The translations under genes and the position numbers were made by a program. Below are positions 15,328 to 24,195 of a stretch of DNA of 64,000 nt, piece after piece. Positions within the stretch are counted from its first letter, which is position 1, and the number at the start of each line of letters is the position of its first letter. Source of the stretch: Clostridium sp. 12(A) (GTDB taxonomy: Bacteria; Bacillota; Clostridia; Lachnospirales; Lachnospiraceae); NCBI GenBank assembly GCA_000526575.1, contig JAGI01000002.1, forward strand, positions 372,001 to 436,000, given 5' to 3'. The notes under the pieces are model-generated. The model ran no database searches and had not been told where the DNA came from. It saw only the letters and a program-made list of their open reading frames with translations.

Positions 15328-15834
15328 ATGAAGAAGACGCTTATTGTAGTAGACATGCAAAATGATTTTATTGATGGCTCTTTAGGAACTATTGAAGCAC
15401 AGTCTATCGTGAAAAAAGTAAAAGATAAGATTACGGAATATCAAAATCGTGGAGATGAAATAATTTTTACAAGAGACACTCACCTTTCTAATTATTTACA
15501 TACTAATGAAGGAAAGCATCTTCCAATTGAACATTGTATTTTTGGAGAAAAGGGTTGGTTTATTGCAGATGGATTAGAAGTTCCAAACTGTAAATATGTT
15601 GATAAATCTACGTTCGGATGGTGTTTCTGGAATAACATGAAATTCGATCAGGTAGAACTAATTGGTCTATGTACTGATATTTGCGTAGTCTCTAACGCTT
15701 TAATTCTTAAAGCGTCATTCCCTAATATTGAAATTACAGTAGATGCAAGTTGCTGTGCAGGAGCCACACCGGAAACCCATAAAGCCGCATTAGAAACCAT
15801 GAAAATGTGTCAGATTAATGTGATTGGAGAATAA
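15328..15834 (+). CDS. pncA: Nicotinamidase-like isochorismatase-family hydrolase
   Basis: 168 residues. ATG 15328 is preferred: GGAG is 4 nt upstream and the protein then begins MKKTLIVVDMQNDF as in the family. It carries the catalytic Asp in VVDMQNDF, the metal-site pattern TRDTHLSNY with HLPIEHC, and the nucleophile Cys in CTDICVVSNA. Nicotinamidases convert nicotinamide to nicotinate. It is the first of four tightly packed NAD genes, which supports that substrate, but other isochorismatase-like amidases cannot be excluded. Confidence 0.75.
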   Translation: MKKTLIVVDMQNDFIDGSLGTIEAQSIVKKVKDKITEYQNRGDEIIFTRDTHLSNYLHTNEGKHLPIEHCIFGEKGWFIADGLEVPNCKYVDKSTFGWCFWNNMKFDQVELIGLCTDICVVSNALILKASFPNIEITVDASCCAGATPETHKAALETMKMCQINVIGE

Positions 15835-15835
15835 C

Positions 15836-16642
15836 ATGATAAAAATAGAAAGCTGCATTGTAGATGTTAAGAAGTTTCCAGATGGGACATTACTGTTCAA
15901 GGAGGATATTCCAATTGATTTTCGGGATTATAGGGAGGCAACTCTTGAGTGGCTTTTTGAAAACAACGAAGAATTGATTGTCCTTATTTATCTTGTAAAG
16001 CATCTAAAATCACATGGCCTGAATAGTTTATACCTTAAGATGCCATATATTCCTAATGCTAGGCAGGATAGGGTAAAAAATACAGAAGATGTATTTACAC
16101 TAAAATACTTTGTAGAGATTATTAATTATCTGGATTTTGATTCTGTAACTGTTCTTGATCCTCATTCAAACGTAAGCGAAGCTTTAATTAATAATATTAT
16201 TGTCAACTCACCAGAAAAATTAATCTCTAAAGTAATTTCAAAAATAGGTGAAGATAATTTAACAATGTTCTATCCTGACGAGGGAGCTATGAAAAGATAT
16301 TCAACATTGTTTGATATACCTTATGCTTTTGGTATTAAGAAGCGAGATTGGGAAACAGGTAAAATCAATGGATTAGACGTATCTGGAATGTTGGAGTTTA
16401 TAAAAGGAAGAAAAGTTTTAATTGTAGATGATATTTCAAGTCGTGGAGGTACTTTCTATTACAGTGCAAAGAAACTAAAAGAATTAGGCGCAAAAGAAGT
16501 CTACTTGTATGTATCTCATTGCGAAAATACTATTCTTGAAGGAGATGTATTAACTAGTGGCTTGATTGAGAAAGTATATACAACAAATAGCATTTTTACA
16601 GAAAATCATGAAAAGATAGAGGTAATGAATTATGAACAATAA
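15836..16642 (+). CDS. PRPP-synthetase-like enzyme (possible ADPR-PP synthetase)
   Basis: 268 residues, shorter than bacterial Prs (about 315). ATG 15836 is chosen (GGAG 7 nt upstream). Visible Prs features: YIPNARQDR near 78, DPHSN near 106 and the pyrophosphate loop VLIVDDISSRGGT near 195. The usual ribose-phosphate loop DTGGT reads SRGGT here, a clear divergence. In phages with the NARP1 pathway, a Prs-like enzyme (Adps) turns ADP-ribose into ADP-ribose pyrophosphate for the NAMPT-like partner. The overlap with a NAMPT-like gene fits this, but ordinary PRPP synthesis is also possible. Confidence 0.82.
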   Translation: MIKIESCIVDVKKFPDGTLLFKEDIPIDFRDYREATLEWLFENNEELIVLIYLVKHLKSHGLNSLYLKMPYIPNARQDRVKNTEDVFTLKYFVEIINYLDFDSVTVLDPHSNVSEALINNIIVNSPEKLISKVISKIGEDNLTMFYPDEGAMKRYSTLFDIPYAFGIKKRDWETGKINGLDVSGMLEFIKGRKVLIVDDISSRGGTFYYSAKKLKELGAKEVYLYVSHCENTILEGDVLTSGLIEKVYTTNSIFTENHEKIEVMNYEQ

Positions 16643-18104
16643 AATCAACCCTATGTTATTGATAGATTTCTATAAGGCAGTTCATAGTGATATGATTAAC
16701 CCCAAGATGACCAAATCAGTGTCATATTATACTCCAAGAATGAGCAGAGTAGATAGGTGGGATAAAGTAGTAATGTTTGGACTGCAAATGTTTTGCAAAA
16801 CATGGCTTGTTGATTATTTTAATGATAATTTCTTCTATCTAAACAGGGAAGAAGTTATATCTGAATATGAAAGAGTATTGGACGCTTCTCTCGGTAAAGG
16901 AATTTACGATTCAATTAAAATTAGAGAGATACATAAGTTAGGGTATTTACCTATCGAAATTGTTGCTTTACCAGAAGGAACATTGGTGCCAATTCATGTT
17001 CCAATGTTCGGAATAACTAATACTCATCCGGGCTTTGCATGGCTTCCACAAGCCTTAGAGAGCTTGATTTCAGCTGAGATGTGGTATCCGCAAATTACTG
17101 CTACTGTTGGCAAGACGTACCGAGATATTGTCAATAAGTATTATAGTCTGACTTGTGATGATAATATTCCAAGGGCAAAAGCATTGGGAGCATTTGATTT
17201 TAGAGGTGATATGTGTGTAGATGCTGCATTAAAAGCTGGTGCAGGTTGGTGCATGTCATTCTTAAATACGGCTACAGTTCCTGTCATTCCATATTTAGAG
17301 GATATGTTTAATTGCGATTGCACGAGTGAACCTGTCGCATTTGGGTCAGTTAGTACAGAACATTTTGTGATGTGTAGTAACTATGCGATTGACGGTGATG
17401 AAATTACGTTCCTAAAGCGGTTACTAACAGAGTTGTATCCACATACTAGTTTTTCTTGTGTTCTTGATAGTTATGATTACTGGAATGTGATAGATAATAT
17501 ACTTCCACAATTATATGATGAAATTATGGATCATGATGGTTGTATGATGATGCGCGGAGATTCTGGTGATTGTGTTGATGTAGTTACAAAAACGGTATTT
17601 AAACTTTGGAATCTGTTTGGAGGGACTTTAAACAAAAAAGGATATAAAGTGCTTGATCCTCATGTCAAAGCAATTTATGGGGATAGCATTACGATTCAGA
17701 GGTGCGAAGAAATATATAAGATTCTTATGGAGAATGGATTTGCTTGTAGCAATGTGGTTTTAGGAGTAGGATCTTTCTCTATGCACTGCATTGAAGAAAA
17801 TAATATATTAAAACCTTTTACAAGAGACACGTTTAGTTCATGTATTAAAGCTTGTTATGCAGAGGTAGACGGTAAGTGCTATCCAGTGTTTAAAGACCCG
17901 AAAGATGGCGGATTTAAAAAAAGTCAAAAAGGAATATGCCATGTACATTTAAATGAAGATGGAGAATTAGTGTATAAGGATGAATATACAACTGAAAGTA
18001 TCCCAGAAGGTAATTTATTGCAGACAGTCTTTAAAGATGGCGAACTTATTAAAGAGTATTCACTTAAAGAAATTCGAGATATTTTGAATGGAGGAAAATT
18101 TTAA
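16632..18104 (+). CDS. NAMPT-like transferase (NadV, or Namat of a NARP1 pathway)
   Basis: 490 residues, full NAMPT length. Matches run throughout: NPMLLIDFYKAVHSDM at the start, FDFRGDMCVDAALKAGAG near 190, MMRGDSGDCVDVVTK near 301 (the PDSG-type loop), KAIYGDSIT near 345, and the end block VLGVGSFSMHCIEEN through VFKDPKDGG. NAMPT joins nicotinamide to PRPP to give NMN. The phage enzyme Namat looks the same but uses ADP-ribose pyrophosphate and makes NAD+ directly. It overlaps the Prs-like gene by 11 bp and abuts nadE (TAATG), so all are co-translated. Confidence 0.88.
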   Translation: MNNKINPMLLIDFYKAVHSDMINPKMTKSVSYYTPRMSRVDRWDKVVMFGLQMFCKTWLVDYFNDNFFYLNREEVISEYERVLDASLGKGIYDSIKIREIHKLGYLPIEIVALPEGTLVPIHVPMFGITNTHPGFAWLPQALESLISAEMWYPQITATVGKTYRDIVNKYYSLTCDDNIPRAKALGAFDFRGDMCVDAALKAGAGWCMSFLNTATVPVIPYLEDMFNCDCTSEPVAFGSVSTEHFVMCSNYAIDGDEITFLKRLLTELYPHTSFSCVLDSYDYWNVIDNILPQLYDEIMDHDGCMMMRGDSGDCVDVVTKTVFKLWNLFGGTLNKKGYKVLDPHVKAIYGDSITIQRCEEIYKILMENGFACSNVVLGVGSFSMHCIEENNILKPFTRDTFSSCIKACYAEVDGKCYPVFKDPKDGGFKKSQKGICHVHLNEDGELVYKDEYTTESIPEGNLLQTVFKDGELIKEYSLKEIRDILNGGKF

Positions 18105-18841
18105 TGTTTGATGCAAAGAAAATAAAAAATGAGATAGTAGAGTGGATTAAAAAGTTCTTTGAAAAGAATGGCAATGGCTGTAACGCTGTTGTTGGAATTT
18201 CAGGCGGTAAAGATTCAAGTGTCGTTGCTGCATTGTGCGTAGAAGCCCTTGGAAAAGAACGGGTTATTGGAGTATTAATGCCAAACGGGGAGCAGAATGA
18301 TATTGATATGGCAAAACTTCTAGTGAATACTTTAGATATTAAATACCACATTGTAAATATCCACGATGCAGTTAAGGCCATAAAATATGAAGTGAAATCT
18401 AGTCTTAATGATCATTGGAGCATACAGTCATCAACGAACTTACCAGCTAGAATTAGAATGGCTACATTATACGCAGTATCTCAAACCGTTAATGGACGTG
18501 TAGCTAATACTTGCAATCTTTCTGAAGATTGGGTCGGTTACGCAACCCGTTATGGAGATGCGGCTGGAGACTTTAGCCCATTGTCTGGATTAACAGTTTC
18601 TGAAGTAAAAGCTATTGGATATGAACTTGGTCTTCCAACTAGCCTTATTGAAAAAACTCCTAGTGATGGTCTTTGTGGTAAATCAGATGAAGATAATCTT
18701 GGTTTTACTTACGATGCTTTAGACAGATATATTCGTACAGGGGAAATTGACGATCAAGATGTAAAGGTCAGAATTGACAATATGCATTTAAAAAATAAGT
18801 TTAAATTGGAGCTTATGCCAAGTTATAAAATTATCAGTTAA
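18104..18841 (+). CDS. nadE: NH3-dependent NAD+ synthetase
   Basis: 245 residues, matching the short ammonia-dependent NadE without a glutaminase domain. PP-loop SGGKDSSV near 34-41 binds ATP; TCNLSEDWVGYATRYGDAAGDFSP near residues 145-168 (given as motif positions) and EKTPSDGLCGKSDED contain the deamido-NAD and metal contacts. It makes NAD+ from nicotinate adenine dinucleotide. Its start overlaps the NAMPT-like stop. It would complete a route from the nicotinamidase product, with the host supplying the missing NaMN steps. Confidence 0.92.
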   Translation: MFDAKKIKNEIVEWIKKFFEKNGNGCNAVVGISGGKDSSVVAALCVEALGKERVIGVLMPNGEQNDIDMAKLLVNTLDIKYHIVNIHDAVKAIKYEVKSSLNDHWSIQSSTNLPARIRMATLYAVSQTVNGRVANTCNLSEDWVGYATRYGDAAGDFSPLSGLTVSEVKAIGYELGLPTSLIEKTPSDGLCGKSDEDNLGFTYDALDRYIRTGEIDDQDVKVRIDNMHLKNKFKLELMPSYKIIS

Positions 18842-18887
18842 AACACGTCTTTCAATGGAGAATATATAAATGGAGGTGAAATGAATT

Positions 18888-19613
18888 ATGATTCAAGACG
18901 TATTAAAACTTATTGAGAAAAAAGAGAAATTGCAGATTCTGTTGGAGACTGTTGGTATTGAATTAAAAGAGGCTGCCAATAATTTAGACCTTGATGCTTT
19001 AGAAAATTGCGACTATGAAACAATGAAGGGCTTGTATAATCAAGTTCAATATTTAATTGATGATGAGAGGAGGAAAAAATTATCTAACATAATTGTTACC
19101 AAGAAGATTTTGAAGTATCCACAATTATTAAAGCCTACATATTATCCAGAAATTGACACACTAAACATTTCCAGCGATGAGAAATTAAGGCTGGACAGGG
19201 CAGCCTATATGAATACCAGATTTTACATGAATGAGGATAATCTCGATAAGCTCGAATATAAGTTGTCCATTCAAGATTTAGAACTTTTGAAGTCTATTGG
19301 TATTGTAGAAAAGAAATACAGTTTCAAATGTAAGGTTTGTGGAGATCCGTGTATCACAATTTCTGAAAGTGATTTGGAGAAGTATAAAAGAGTGTTCCAA
19401 TTGACTGAGATAGGTAGCTCTTTAACAGATGAGCAAGATAAAGAACTTGATGAATTATACGAGAATGGGGTTTATTGCATTTCGGTATGCTGTATGGATT
19501 GTGATTCTGAGTGCGAAATTACAAATCAGAGAGATTTAGATGATTATAAAGAGCATATAAAAGAAATTTACAAGGTAGAGAAAAATCCAGATTTGACATA
19601 TGAAAAACTGTAA
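18888..19613 (+). CDS. Hypothetical zinc-cluster protein
   Basis: 241 residues behind a strong GGAGGTG site. Residues 1-60 are helical. Two cysteine groups follow, CKVCGDPC near 145 and CCMDCDSEC near 204, which could form a zinc ribbon. The rest is acidic. Family not recognised. It lies between the NAD genes and the ABC transporter. The 188-base gap after it holds only short frames (one of 29 codons at 19652) that I do not support. Confidence 0.6.
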   Translation: MIQDVLKLIEKKEKLQILLETVGIELKEAANNLDLDALENCDYETMKGLYNQVQYLIDDERRKKLSNIIVTKKILKYPQLLKPTYYPEIDTLNISSDEKLRLDRAAYMNTRFYMNEDNLDKLEYKLSIQDLELLKSIGIVEKKYSFKCKVCGDPCITISESDLEKYKRVFQLTEIGSSLTDEQDKELDELYENGVYCISVCCMDCDSECEITNQRDLDDYKEHIKEIYKVEKNPDLTYEKL

Positions 19614-19801
19614 AGAAAAAGGAGAATGAATCAATATGGAGAAAAGCTCTGATGATTAACGACAATATTCAGCTAATGAAAAACATTAAGCAGATATCTT
19701 CTAGTAGTAGTAAAGCTTCTAAGAGATCAACAACAGTCTAACGTGAAATGTTTCTCTCTAGAGGGATAAAACACTAAAAAAATTGAGGAGAAAGTAGAAA
19801 A

Positions 19802-20548
19802 TTGAGAATTATTTTTAAAAGAATAGCACTTCTAATTAGCATATTGTTTATCTGGCATATTTGTTCAAAATATATGAATCCAATATTTATACCGAAACCT
19901 CGATCAGTGTTTAATAATCTGATTCTGTTGATGAAAAACGGAGAAATATTTATTGCAATAAGATATTCATTTTTACGAGTAACAATAGCAGCAACAATGT
20001 CGGCTCTCGTTGCAATTCCTATAGCTCTTCTTGTATTTAATGTAAAAGTTGCAAAGGATATCCTAGATCCAATAATTAATATAATGAGATACTTGCCTGT
20101 TACGGCATTTTATCCATTGCTGATTATGTGGTTTGGAATTGATGAAATGATGAAAATAGTCTTTTTGTTTCTTGCAACTTTTGTGTATATGATGCCATCA
20201 GTAATTTTATGTTTAAATGAAATCAACTCTGATTTAATTGATACGGGTATTACTATAGGGATGAACAAGTTTCAGACTATTTATAAAATTCAGTTACCAG
20301 CTTCATTGCCCAGCATACTAAATAGCTTCATTATGATGTATGGAATTGGATTCACTTACATAGCTGTAGCGGAAACTGTAAATGCAAAGTATGGACTTGG
20401 TTGGATCATTCAGCAGTCCTCTTCGAGAGGAAGAACAGACATGGTGTTTATGTCAATAATTGTAATCATGGCAATAAGTGTTCTATTTGATTCTATATCG
20501 AAGAGACTTGTTAAAATGATTTTTAAATGGAGGTATTTAGGTGATTGA
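19802..20548 (+). CDS. ABC transporter permease, SsuC/TauC type
   Basis: 248 residues, TTG start behind GAGGAG. About six membrane helices. The permease coupling loop is near 155-185 (EINSDLIDTGITIGMNKF...IYKIQLPASLPSILN), the EAA-type motif that docks to the ATPase. It belongs to the BPD_transp_1 family of sulfonate/taurine/NMT1 importers. It overlaps the ATPase gene by 8 bp. Probable partners are the ATPase next to it and the substrate-binding/OmpA fusion at 22448. Confidence 0.88.
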   Translation: MRIIFKRIALLISILFIWHICSKYMNPIFIPKPRSVFNNLILLMKNGEIFIAIRYSFLRVTIAATMSALVAIPIALLVFNVKVAKDILDPIINIMRYLPVTAFYPLLIMWFGIDEMMKIVFLFLATFVYMMPSVILCLNEINSDLIDTGITIGMNKFQTIYKIQLPASLPSILNSFIMMYGIGFTYIAVAETVNAKYGLGWIIQQSSSRGRTDMVFMSIIVIMAISVLFDSISKRLVKMIFKWRYLGD

Positions 20549-21152
20549 ATTAAATAATGTTTATACCGGATATAGCAGAGACAAGCCATTACTAAAAAGA
20601 TTCAATTATCGGTTTGATAACAAAGTGTATGGAATTTTGGGTGAATCTGGTTGTGGTAAAACGACCTTACTTAGAACAATCTCTGGGTTAATGAAGCCTA
20701 TAAGTGGAGAACTAGTAATTGATGGAGTATCTTGTAGCAAAGCATACAAAAACAAGGTATACATGATTCATCAAAATTATACTTCCTTTGATTGGTTAAC
20801 ATGTTTGGATAATGTGTTAATCGCAAAAAAGGTAAAAGGGAAAGTTTTGGAGAAAGATATATTAAGAGCAAAAGAAATGATTAAACAGGTTGGATTATCT
20901 GATAATGAGACAAAGTATCCCAAACAATTATCAGGTGGTCAAAGACAACGGTTGGCTCTTGCTAGAACTTTATTTATGAAACCAGAAATTATATTGATGG
21001 ATGAGCCTTTATCGGCTCTGGATCAGAAAACAAGAACAGAAATGCAGAATTTGATTATGAGAACACACAGAGAGACAAACAACACAATAATTATGGTCAC
21101 TCATAGCAAAGAGGAAGCTAAAAATGTATGTGACGTGATTATAAATTTATGA
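20541..21152 (+). CDS. ABC transporter ATP-binding protein
   Basis: 203 residues. Walker A GESGCGKTT near 33, Q-loop HQNYTSFDW, signature LSGGQRQR near 133, Walker B IILMDEPLSALD near 151 and H-switch VTHSKEEA. It is slightly short, lacking the C-terminal extension of SsuB/TauB. GTG start behind GGAGG. It energises import with the overlapping permease. Confidence 0.93.
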   Translation: MIELNNVYTGYSRDKPLLKRFNYRFDNKVYGILGESGCGKTTLLRTISGLMKPISGELVIDGVSCSKAYKNKVYMIHQNYTSFDWLTCLDNVLIAKKVKGKVLEKDILRAKEMIKQVGLSDNETKYPKQLSGGQRQRLALARTLFMKPEIILMDEPLSALDQKTRTEMQNLIMRTHRETNNTIIMVTHSKEEAKNVCDVIINL

Positions 21153-21165
21153 AGGAGGATATTAA

Positions 21166-21699
21166 ATGAGCTTGTTAAAAAAGTTGTTTATGGAGGAGAT
21201 CCCACAGGAAGAGGAGTATTGTGAATCAGGTGTCGATACATATGAAATCTCTACGGTGCCTGATGTTGAACTTGAAGAAGTAAACACAGATACCTTGATC
21301 GAGGATATCTATTTGCAGAATGAGTTGTTTGATAGAAAGAAATCTATTTTTAAGGTAGAAGAGTTAATTAATTCACTTCCTAAAGAAATGGTGACTGAAA
21401 CAAAGAAAGCAAGTGTGCTAGCGATCCTGGGAAGCTTTGGTCTTACAACAACCGATGTAGGGCTGGACGGAGAAAATAGAGTCAGTGTTTTGAATGGAGT
21501 TTTATCCAAAATCATATCAGATGGCAAGGGTGAAATCAATGATAATGAGACTGAAATTGAAACCCACAAAAAAGCAATTGCCAATTTAGAAAAAATGATA
21601 TCGGATAAACAGAATGAGATGAAAGTGTCAGAAACAAACATAAATGCAGAAATTGCAAGAATTTCGGAATTAATTAAATTTATTGGAGGAGCAGAGTAA
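21166..21699 (+). CDS. Coiled-coil protein of the transporter operon
   Basis: 177 residues, acidic, no membrane segment. Residues 1-60 look disordered (EEIPQEEEYCESGVD). A small helical domain is near 65-115, and the last 60 residues (ETEIETHKKAIANLEKM...) are a coiled coil. Strong GGAGG site. It sits between the ATPase and a membrane-anchored coiled-coil protein whose start overlaps its stop codon. Function unknown. Confidence 0.65.
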   Translation: MSLLKKLFMEEIPQEEEYCESGVDTYEISTVPDVELEEVNTDTLIEDIYLQNELFDRKKSIFKVEELINSLPKEMVTETKKASVLAILGSFGLTTTDVGLDGENRVSVLNGVLSKIISDGKGEINDNETEIETHKKAIANLEKMISDKQNEMKVSETNINAEIARISELIKFIGGAE

Positions 21700-22436
21700 T
21701 GGAGTTAACGAAACTAATTATTATTATTGCGGCTGCATTGTTTGTTCTTATACTCATTTTGTTTCCAGAGGCAAGAGTACTATTTAAGGGAATAACTAGA
21801 TTATTTATAAAGGATATGGCAACTACGCCAGAGGGGGCAGAAGCTATTTATGGTGAAAAAATTGATGAAGCCCAGGAGGCATACAATAAGTCAGATAATG
21901 CATTAAAAGTTGCATCTGGTAAATTAAGTAATGCCAAAAGAGATATGGAGGGCTTAAAGAATAAACTTGTTAAAATAGAATCTGAATGTGAAGCTCTTGT
22001 AAAATCAAGTAAGAATGAGATGGCACAGTTAAAATCAGAAGAAAGGGAAGATGTTTTATCTGACATTAAGAGATATACAGAACTCATTAAAGCGTATGAG
22101 GTTGCAACCAATACTGCAAAAGAAGCACAAGAAATGTGCGAGAGAAATCTTCGCAAGTTAAAGCGTGAAAGTAAAGAAGTAGTAGAGAATATGAAAGTTA
22201 AAAAACAGCTAAAAGAAGTCTATGACGATATGGATGAACTTAAAAACGTTTCCGCAACCGACAAGCTTCTTAGCTCCGTTAGAGATAAGAACAAGGATTT
22301 AGATGCTATTGTTGAAGGATCAAAGGTAGTCCATGACAATAAGATGTCTACTAAATTACAAAAAGCCGAGAAAGAAGCAAAGAAGCTACAAAGTGATGAT
22401 TACTTAGAAAGTTTAAAGAAAAAATATAATAAATAA
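21699..22436 (+). CDS. Membrane-anchored coiled-coil protein, PspA-like in form
   Basis: 245 residues. An N-terminal membrane helix (residues 4-22) is followed by about 200 residues of almost continuous Lys/Glu-rich coiled coil. The layout recalls PspA/IM30-type membrane-stress proteins, but PspA has no membrane anchor, so the relationship is uncertain. ATG overlaps the previous stop (TAATG). Membrane-bound partner of the ABC/OmpA system by position. Confidence 0.6.
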   Translation: MELTKLIIIIAAALFVLILILFPEARVLFKGITRLFIKDMATTPEGAEAIYGEKIDEAQEAYNKSDNALKVASGKLSNAKRDMEGLKNKLVKIESECEALVKSSKNEMAQLKSEEREDVLSDIKRYTELIKAYEVATNTAKEAQEMCERNLRKLKRESKEVVENMKVKKQLKEVYDDMDELKNVSATDKLLSSVRDKNKDLDAIVEGSKVVHDNKMSTKLQKAEKEAKKLQSDDYLESLKKKYNK

Positions 22437-22447
22437 GGAGAATTTAT

Positions 22448-24055
22448 ATGAGTGCAAGACGTTTTAGACCAACAAAGGCAGCAAAGTTTTTGTTACTTGT
22501 GGTAGTAATGGCATTAATCGGTGGAGGGATTTTCTTTGGGATTAATAGCGGATTAATTAAAACTTCGTCAGGTAAAGACAATATTGCGAGCATAGAGAAA
22601 GTAAAAAAAGAATCGGTTAATGTATCGTCTGATAAGGACGGCAATGTTATCAATACAGAAAAAAATGATAATAAGACAATCAACTTATCTCTTGATGAGT
22701 GGATCGGTTGGAAAAGTATTATTGATGCTAATGGTGGACTTTCTACTAAAGATGGATCTATCTACAGTAAACTTGGTATCAATGTAAATATCAGCATTAT
22801 TAATGACGCAACACAATCTAGCAACGCAATGGTTAGTGGAAAAATTGACGCTGCCGGTTACACCATTAACAGAACAGCATTTTTATCCAAGAAGTTTTCT
22901 GACGCTGGGATCAATGTAATTATGCCTTATGTAACTAATTTCTCAAATGGCGGAGATGGTATCATTGCAAAATCTGAGATCAAATCAGTTGGAGATTTGG
23001 TTAATGCAAAGATTGGAGTTCCACAGTTTTCAGAAGCTCATTCTCTTGTAGTATGGTTTGTTAATCAGTCTGATTTATCCGAGTCTGACAAGAGTAAGAT
23101 TATAAGCAATTTGATTTTATTTGAAACACCAGATGAAGCAGCTAAAGCATTTTTTGCGGGGCAGATTGATGTAGCAGCTACATGGGAACCGTATTTAACT
23201 CAGGCACAAAATATGTCCGGTGCACACATCTTATTCAGTACAGCTAGTTCTTCGAGTTTAATTATGGATGGAATTTTGTTCAATAAAGCATTCGCTGAGA
23301 AATATCCAGATGTGGTTTCAACTTTCATTGATGGTGCTTTACAGGCTTCAAAATTATACGACACAGACACGACAACTATTAAAACTGTTATGCCCATGTT
23401 TTCTACTGCATCTGATCAGGATATTTTAGATAACTGCATGTCTGCAAAACTAACTACATATGCAGATAATATGAATCTTCTTAATGGTACTGCTAAAACA
23501 ATCTATTCAGATATGTGCAATGTTTGGGAATCAATTGGAGAAACAGTAAATAAGGAACTGTTTGATACGGTTTTTGATAATAAGTATATCAGCAAATTAG
23601 CTGACAAGTACGATTCAGGTGACATCACATCAACAGATGCCAAGGTTGTTGTTACTGAGGAGAATAAGCAAGAGGTACTTGATACAGTTGCATTATTACA
23701 GAAATCTACCTCTGTTAACTTTATAATCAATACTGCAAAATTTATAGATTCTGCTGAAGCCACAAAGACATTGAATGATTTTATCGAGATTTCAAAAGTA
23801 CTTGATGGAACAATTATTGAGATTGCTGGAAATACAGATCCTAATCCATCATCTGATCCAGAAGATGTAGCAAATAAGATGTTGTCCCAGCAGAGAGCAG
23901 AAACTGTTAAACAGTATTTCGTTCTAAATGGTATTTCGGCGGATAGGATCATTGTCGTTGGAAACGGATCAAGTAAACCAGTCGTGGAAAACGATAGTGA
24001 AGAACATAGGGCTATGAACAGAAGAACAGATATCTCGTTCAAAAGTATCGAGTAG
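22448..24055 (+). CDS. Substrate-binding protein fused to OmpA-like domain
   Basis: 535 residues. A single N-terminal membrane helix (15-35) anchors the protein outside. Residues 75-330 are an NMT1/SsuA-type periplasmic binding protein (LDEWIGWKSIIDANGG, GKIDAAGYTINRT, AATWEPYL). Residues 415-535 are an OmpA/MotB peptidoglycan-binding domain (EIAGNTDPNP, SQQRAETVKQYFVLNGI, RIIVVGNGSSKP, NRRTDISF). The fusion would tie a solute receptor to the cell wall. It is last in the operon with the permease and ATPase. The ligand is unknown; an NAD precursor is possible given the neighbours but unproven. Confidence 0.85.
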   Translation: MSARRFRPTKAAKFLLLVVVMALIGGGIFFGINSGLIKTSSGKDNIASIEKVKKESVNVSSDKDGNVINTEKNDNKTINLSLDEWIGWKSIIDANGGLSTKDGSIYSKLGINVNISIINDATQSSNAMVSGKIDAAGYTINRTAFLSKKFSDAGINVIMPYVTNFSNGGDGIIAKSEIKSVGDLVNAKIGVPQFSEAHSLVVWFVNQSDLSESDKSKIISNLILFETPDEAAKAFFAGQIDVAATWEPYLTQAQNMSGAHILFSTASSSSLIMDGILFNKAFAEKYPDVVSTFIDGALQASKLYDTDTTTIKTVMPMFSTASDQDILDNCMSAKLTTYADNMNLLNGTAKTIYSDMCNVWESIGETVNKELFDTVFDNKYISKLADKYDSGDITSTDAKVVVTEENKQEVLDTVALLQKSTSVNFIINTAKFIDSAEATKTLNDFIEISKVLDGTIIEIAGNTDPNPSSDPEDVANKMLSQQRAETVKQYFVLNGISADRIIVVGNGSSKPVVENDSEEHRAMNRRTDISFKSIE

Positions 24056-24063
24056 GTGATGAG

Positions 24064-24150
24064 ATGATAGTATTAAATATTGGTATATTTATTTTAAGTC
24101 TGGCTTGTTGTTACTTACTAGGATATGTAGTAGGTAAACGCAAAAGGTAA
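24064..24150 (+). CDS. 28-residue single-helix membrane peptide
   Basis: ATG 24064 after GGTGATGAG opens MIVLNIGIFILSLACC..., one membrane helix ending in a basic KRKR tail. It starts 8 nt after the OmpA-fusion gene. A real small membrane protein is plausible but the ribosome site is moderate. Confidence 0.45.
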   Translation: MIVLNIGIFILSLACCYLLGYVVGKRKR

Positions 24151-24195
24151 CTTTAAGCCTTGAAATTCCTGTTTCAAAGGAGAATTATTAAGTAA

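Noticed and set aside
19652-19741. 29-codon Ser/Lys-rich frame
   Set aside because: No ribosome site of its own and a low-complexity product; not supported as a gene.
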